Assembly: GCF_004794515.1 (NCBI RefSeq) | Contig: NZ_SSDF01000090.1 | Location: 62,001-126,000, forward strand | Length of the DNA: 64,000 nt | DNA from: Microbacterium sp. A20 | GTDB taxonomy: Bacteria; Actinomycetota; Actinomycetes; Actinomycetales; Microbacteriaceae | Direction: 5' to 3' | Shown: positions 62,917 to 64,000 of the stretch, in pieces | Layout: each line of letters starts with the position of its first letter | How positions within the stretch are numbered: position 1 is the stretch's first letter | Made by a program: the position numbers and the translations under genes | The notes under the pieces: generated by a model | The model's database searches: none | What the model saw: the letters and a program-made list of their open reading frames with translations, nothing else | What the model was told of the DNA's origin: nothing

Positions 62917-63853
62917 CCCCACTACGCACAATCACTTCGTCGCGCCGGTCGAGACGGAGACCATCGCCGTCGACGCCGTGCGCATCGCCGAGAAGCCGCG
63001 CAACCTCTGGCGCGACGCGTGGGCCGACCTGCGGCGTCGTCCGCTGTTCTGGTTCTCCGTCGTGCTCGCACTGGTCTTCATCCTGATGGCCGTGTGGCCC
63101 TCGCTGTTCACCTCGACTCCTCCGGACAGCAACTGCCAGCTGTCGAACAGCAACGGTGGTCCCACGGAGGGACACCCGCTGGGGTTCACGTTCCAGGGCT
63201 GCGACATCTACTCGCGGATCGTGTGGGGCGCCCAGACCTCGCTCTCCGTCGGTCTGCTGGCCACGGCGATCGGCTCGATCCTGGGGCTCATCATGGGGGC
63301 GCTCGCCGGGTTCTACGGCGGCTGGCTCGACTCGCTGCTGTCGCGCATCGGTGACATCTTCTTCGCCATTCCCTACATCCTCGCGGCCGTGGTCGTGATG
63401 ACGGTCTTCTCGCAGTACCGGTCCGTCCCGGTGCTCGCACTGGCGATCGGAGGGTTCGCGTGGGCATCGACAGCGCGCGTCGTGCGTGCGGAGGTGTTGA
63501 GAGTCAGGCAATCCGACTTCGTCGTCGCCTCCAGGGCGCTCGGACGGTCCAAGTTCGGCACGCTCGTCGGACACGTGATCCCCAACGCTCTCGCGCCGCT
63601 GCTCGTGGTGTCGACGTTGGCCCTCGCCGCCTCGATCGTCGCCGAGGCGACTCTGTCGTTCCTCGGCGTCGGGCTGGGTGGCACGGTGATGTCCTGGGGC
63701 AACGACATCAGTGCGGCGCAGTCGTCGCTCCGGGTGGCGCCCATGGCGCTCATCTATCCGTCGATCGCGCTCACGCTCGCCGTGCTCGCGTTCGTGACCC
63801 TCGGCGAGCTCATCCGAGACGCCATCGATCCGAGAGCGAGGGCACGGCGATGA
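62909..63853 (+). CDS. ABC transporter permease, OppC type
   Basis: A 314-residue permease. A cytoplasmic N-tail of about 40 residues is followed by a first helix, a periplasmic loop with two cysteines ([19 protein letters not shown]) that may form a disulphide, [19 protein letters not shown] and the EAA loop [27 protein letters not shown]. Overlaps the next gene by 4 bases. Confidence 0.93.
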   Translation: MPDPTTHNHFVAPVETETIAVDAVRIAEKPRNLWRDAWADLRRRPLFWFSVVLALVFILMAVWPSLFTSTPPDSNCQLSNSNGGPTEGHPLGFTFQGCDIYSRIVWGAQTSLSVGLLATAIGSILGLIMGALAGFYGGWLDSLLSRIGDIFFAIPYILAAVVVMTVFSQYRSVPVLALAIGGFAWASTARVVRAEVLRVRQSDFVVASRALGRSKFGTLVGHVIPNALAPLLVVSTLALAASIVAEATLSFLGVGLGGTVMSWGNDISAAQSSLRVAPMALIYPSIALTLAVLAFVTLGELIRDAIDPRARARR

Positions 63854-64000
63854 ACGAACGTGAAACCGCACGAGTTCCACTCCTGAGCGTGCGCGACCTG
63901 AAGGTCGCGTTCCGTACGCAGGAGGGGGACCGCGAAGTCCTCCACGGGGCGAACTTCGATATCTTCCCCGGGGAGACCGTCGCGATCGTGGGCGAGTCGG
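63850..64000 (+). CDS. ABC transporter ATP-binding protein, OppD type (3' truncated)
   Basis: Only the first 50 codons are in the window: [21 protein letters not shown], then [18 protein letters not shown], which runs directly into the expected Walker A motif. It overlaps the OppC-type stop by 4 bases (ATGA). The gene continues past base 64000. Confidence 0.88.
   Translation, partial: MNERETARVPLLSVRDLKVAFRTQEGDREVLHGANFDIFPGETVAIVGES

Overview
The window reads as chromosome of a high-GC Gram-positive actinobacterium of the family Microbacteriaceae, most likely a Microbacterium-like organism. Support comes from the very high GC with GC-biased third codon positions, the dominance of ATG/GTG starts, DUF4245, DUF4307 and DUF6264 family proteins, and a block (greA, DUF4307 gene, hemolysin III gene, short cis-prenyltransferase gene, PIN-PhoH gene, fumC, DUF4245 gene, xseB, xseA, ispH, ychF) whose content parallels the greA-to-ychF region of mycobacterial genomes. 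No tRNA, rRNA, insertion sequence, prophage gene or CRISPR array was seen. Genes are tightly packed; the longest stretch without a gene is about 270 bases. Coupled operons often use 4-base ATGA/GTGA overlaps.

Layout. 1-8.1 kb: an alanine-racemase-fold deaminase/aldolase (cut by the window start) coupled to a sugar-lactone oxidase, lemA, a YcaQ/AlkX-type DNA glycosylase coupled to a membrane-anchored protein, an AI-2E exporter coupled to threonine ammonia-lyase, and greA. 8.2-18.8 kb: the conserved actinobacterial block, including the minus-strand operon xseB/DUF4245/carbonic anhydrase/fumC and the divergent xseA and ispH genes. 18.8-28.5 kb: an IclR regulator, a candidate structured small RNA, two lineage-restricted proteins, the divergent gluconeogenic pair fba/glpX, rmuC, a DnaQ-like exonuclease, a methyltransferase and ychF. 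28.5-42 kb: an accessory-looking stretch with a TetR-controlled NAD(P)-epimerase/DJ-1 locus, an ABC-F ATPase followed by a broken acetyltransferase gene, a hydrolase-fold protein lacking its nucleophile, a LysR-type HTH with no effector domain, a cysteine-free HesB-like protein, Dps, an MFS exporter and an ABC exporter. 42-49.5 kb: an SDR, a glycosyltransferase and a complete quinolinate pathway operon (NUDIX regulator-nadA-nadB-nadC-nadS) reading leftward. 49.5-64 kb: two family-5 solute ABC importers flanking a glycine-riboswitch-controlled gcvT-gcvH-gcvP operon; the second importer runs off the right end.

Regulation. At least eleven genes place a TANNNT -10 hexamer exactly six bases before the start codon, and four to six more fit a relaxed NANNNT form, so leaderless mRNA is a main expression mode here. 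Genes with leaders instead have AGGAGG-type ribosome sites. Most convergent gene pairs are separated by GC-rich hairpins. The most unusual non-coding element is at 19.68-19.82 kb: three consecutive stem-loops that each present a UCCCC loop, preceded by TATGAT and followed by a short U run, which suggests a C-rich-loop regulatory RNA.
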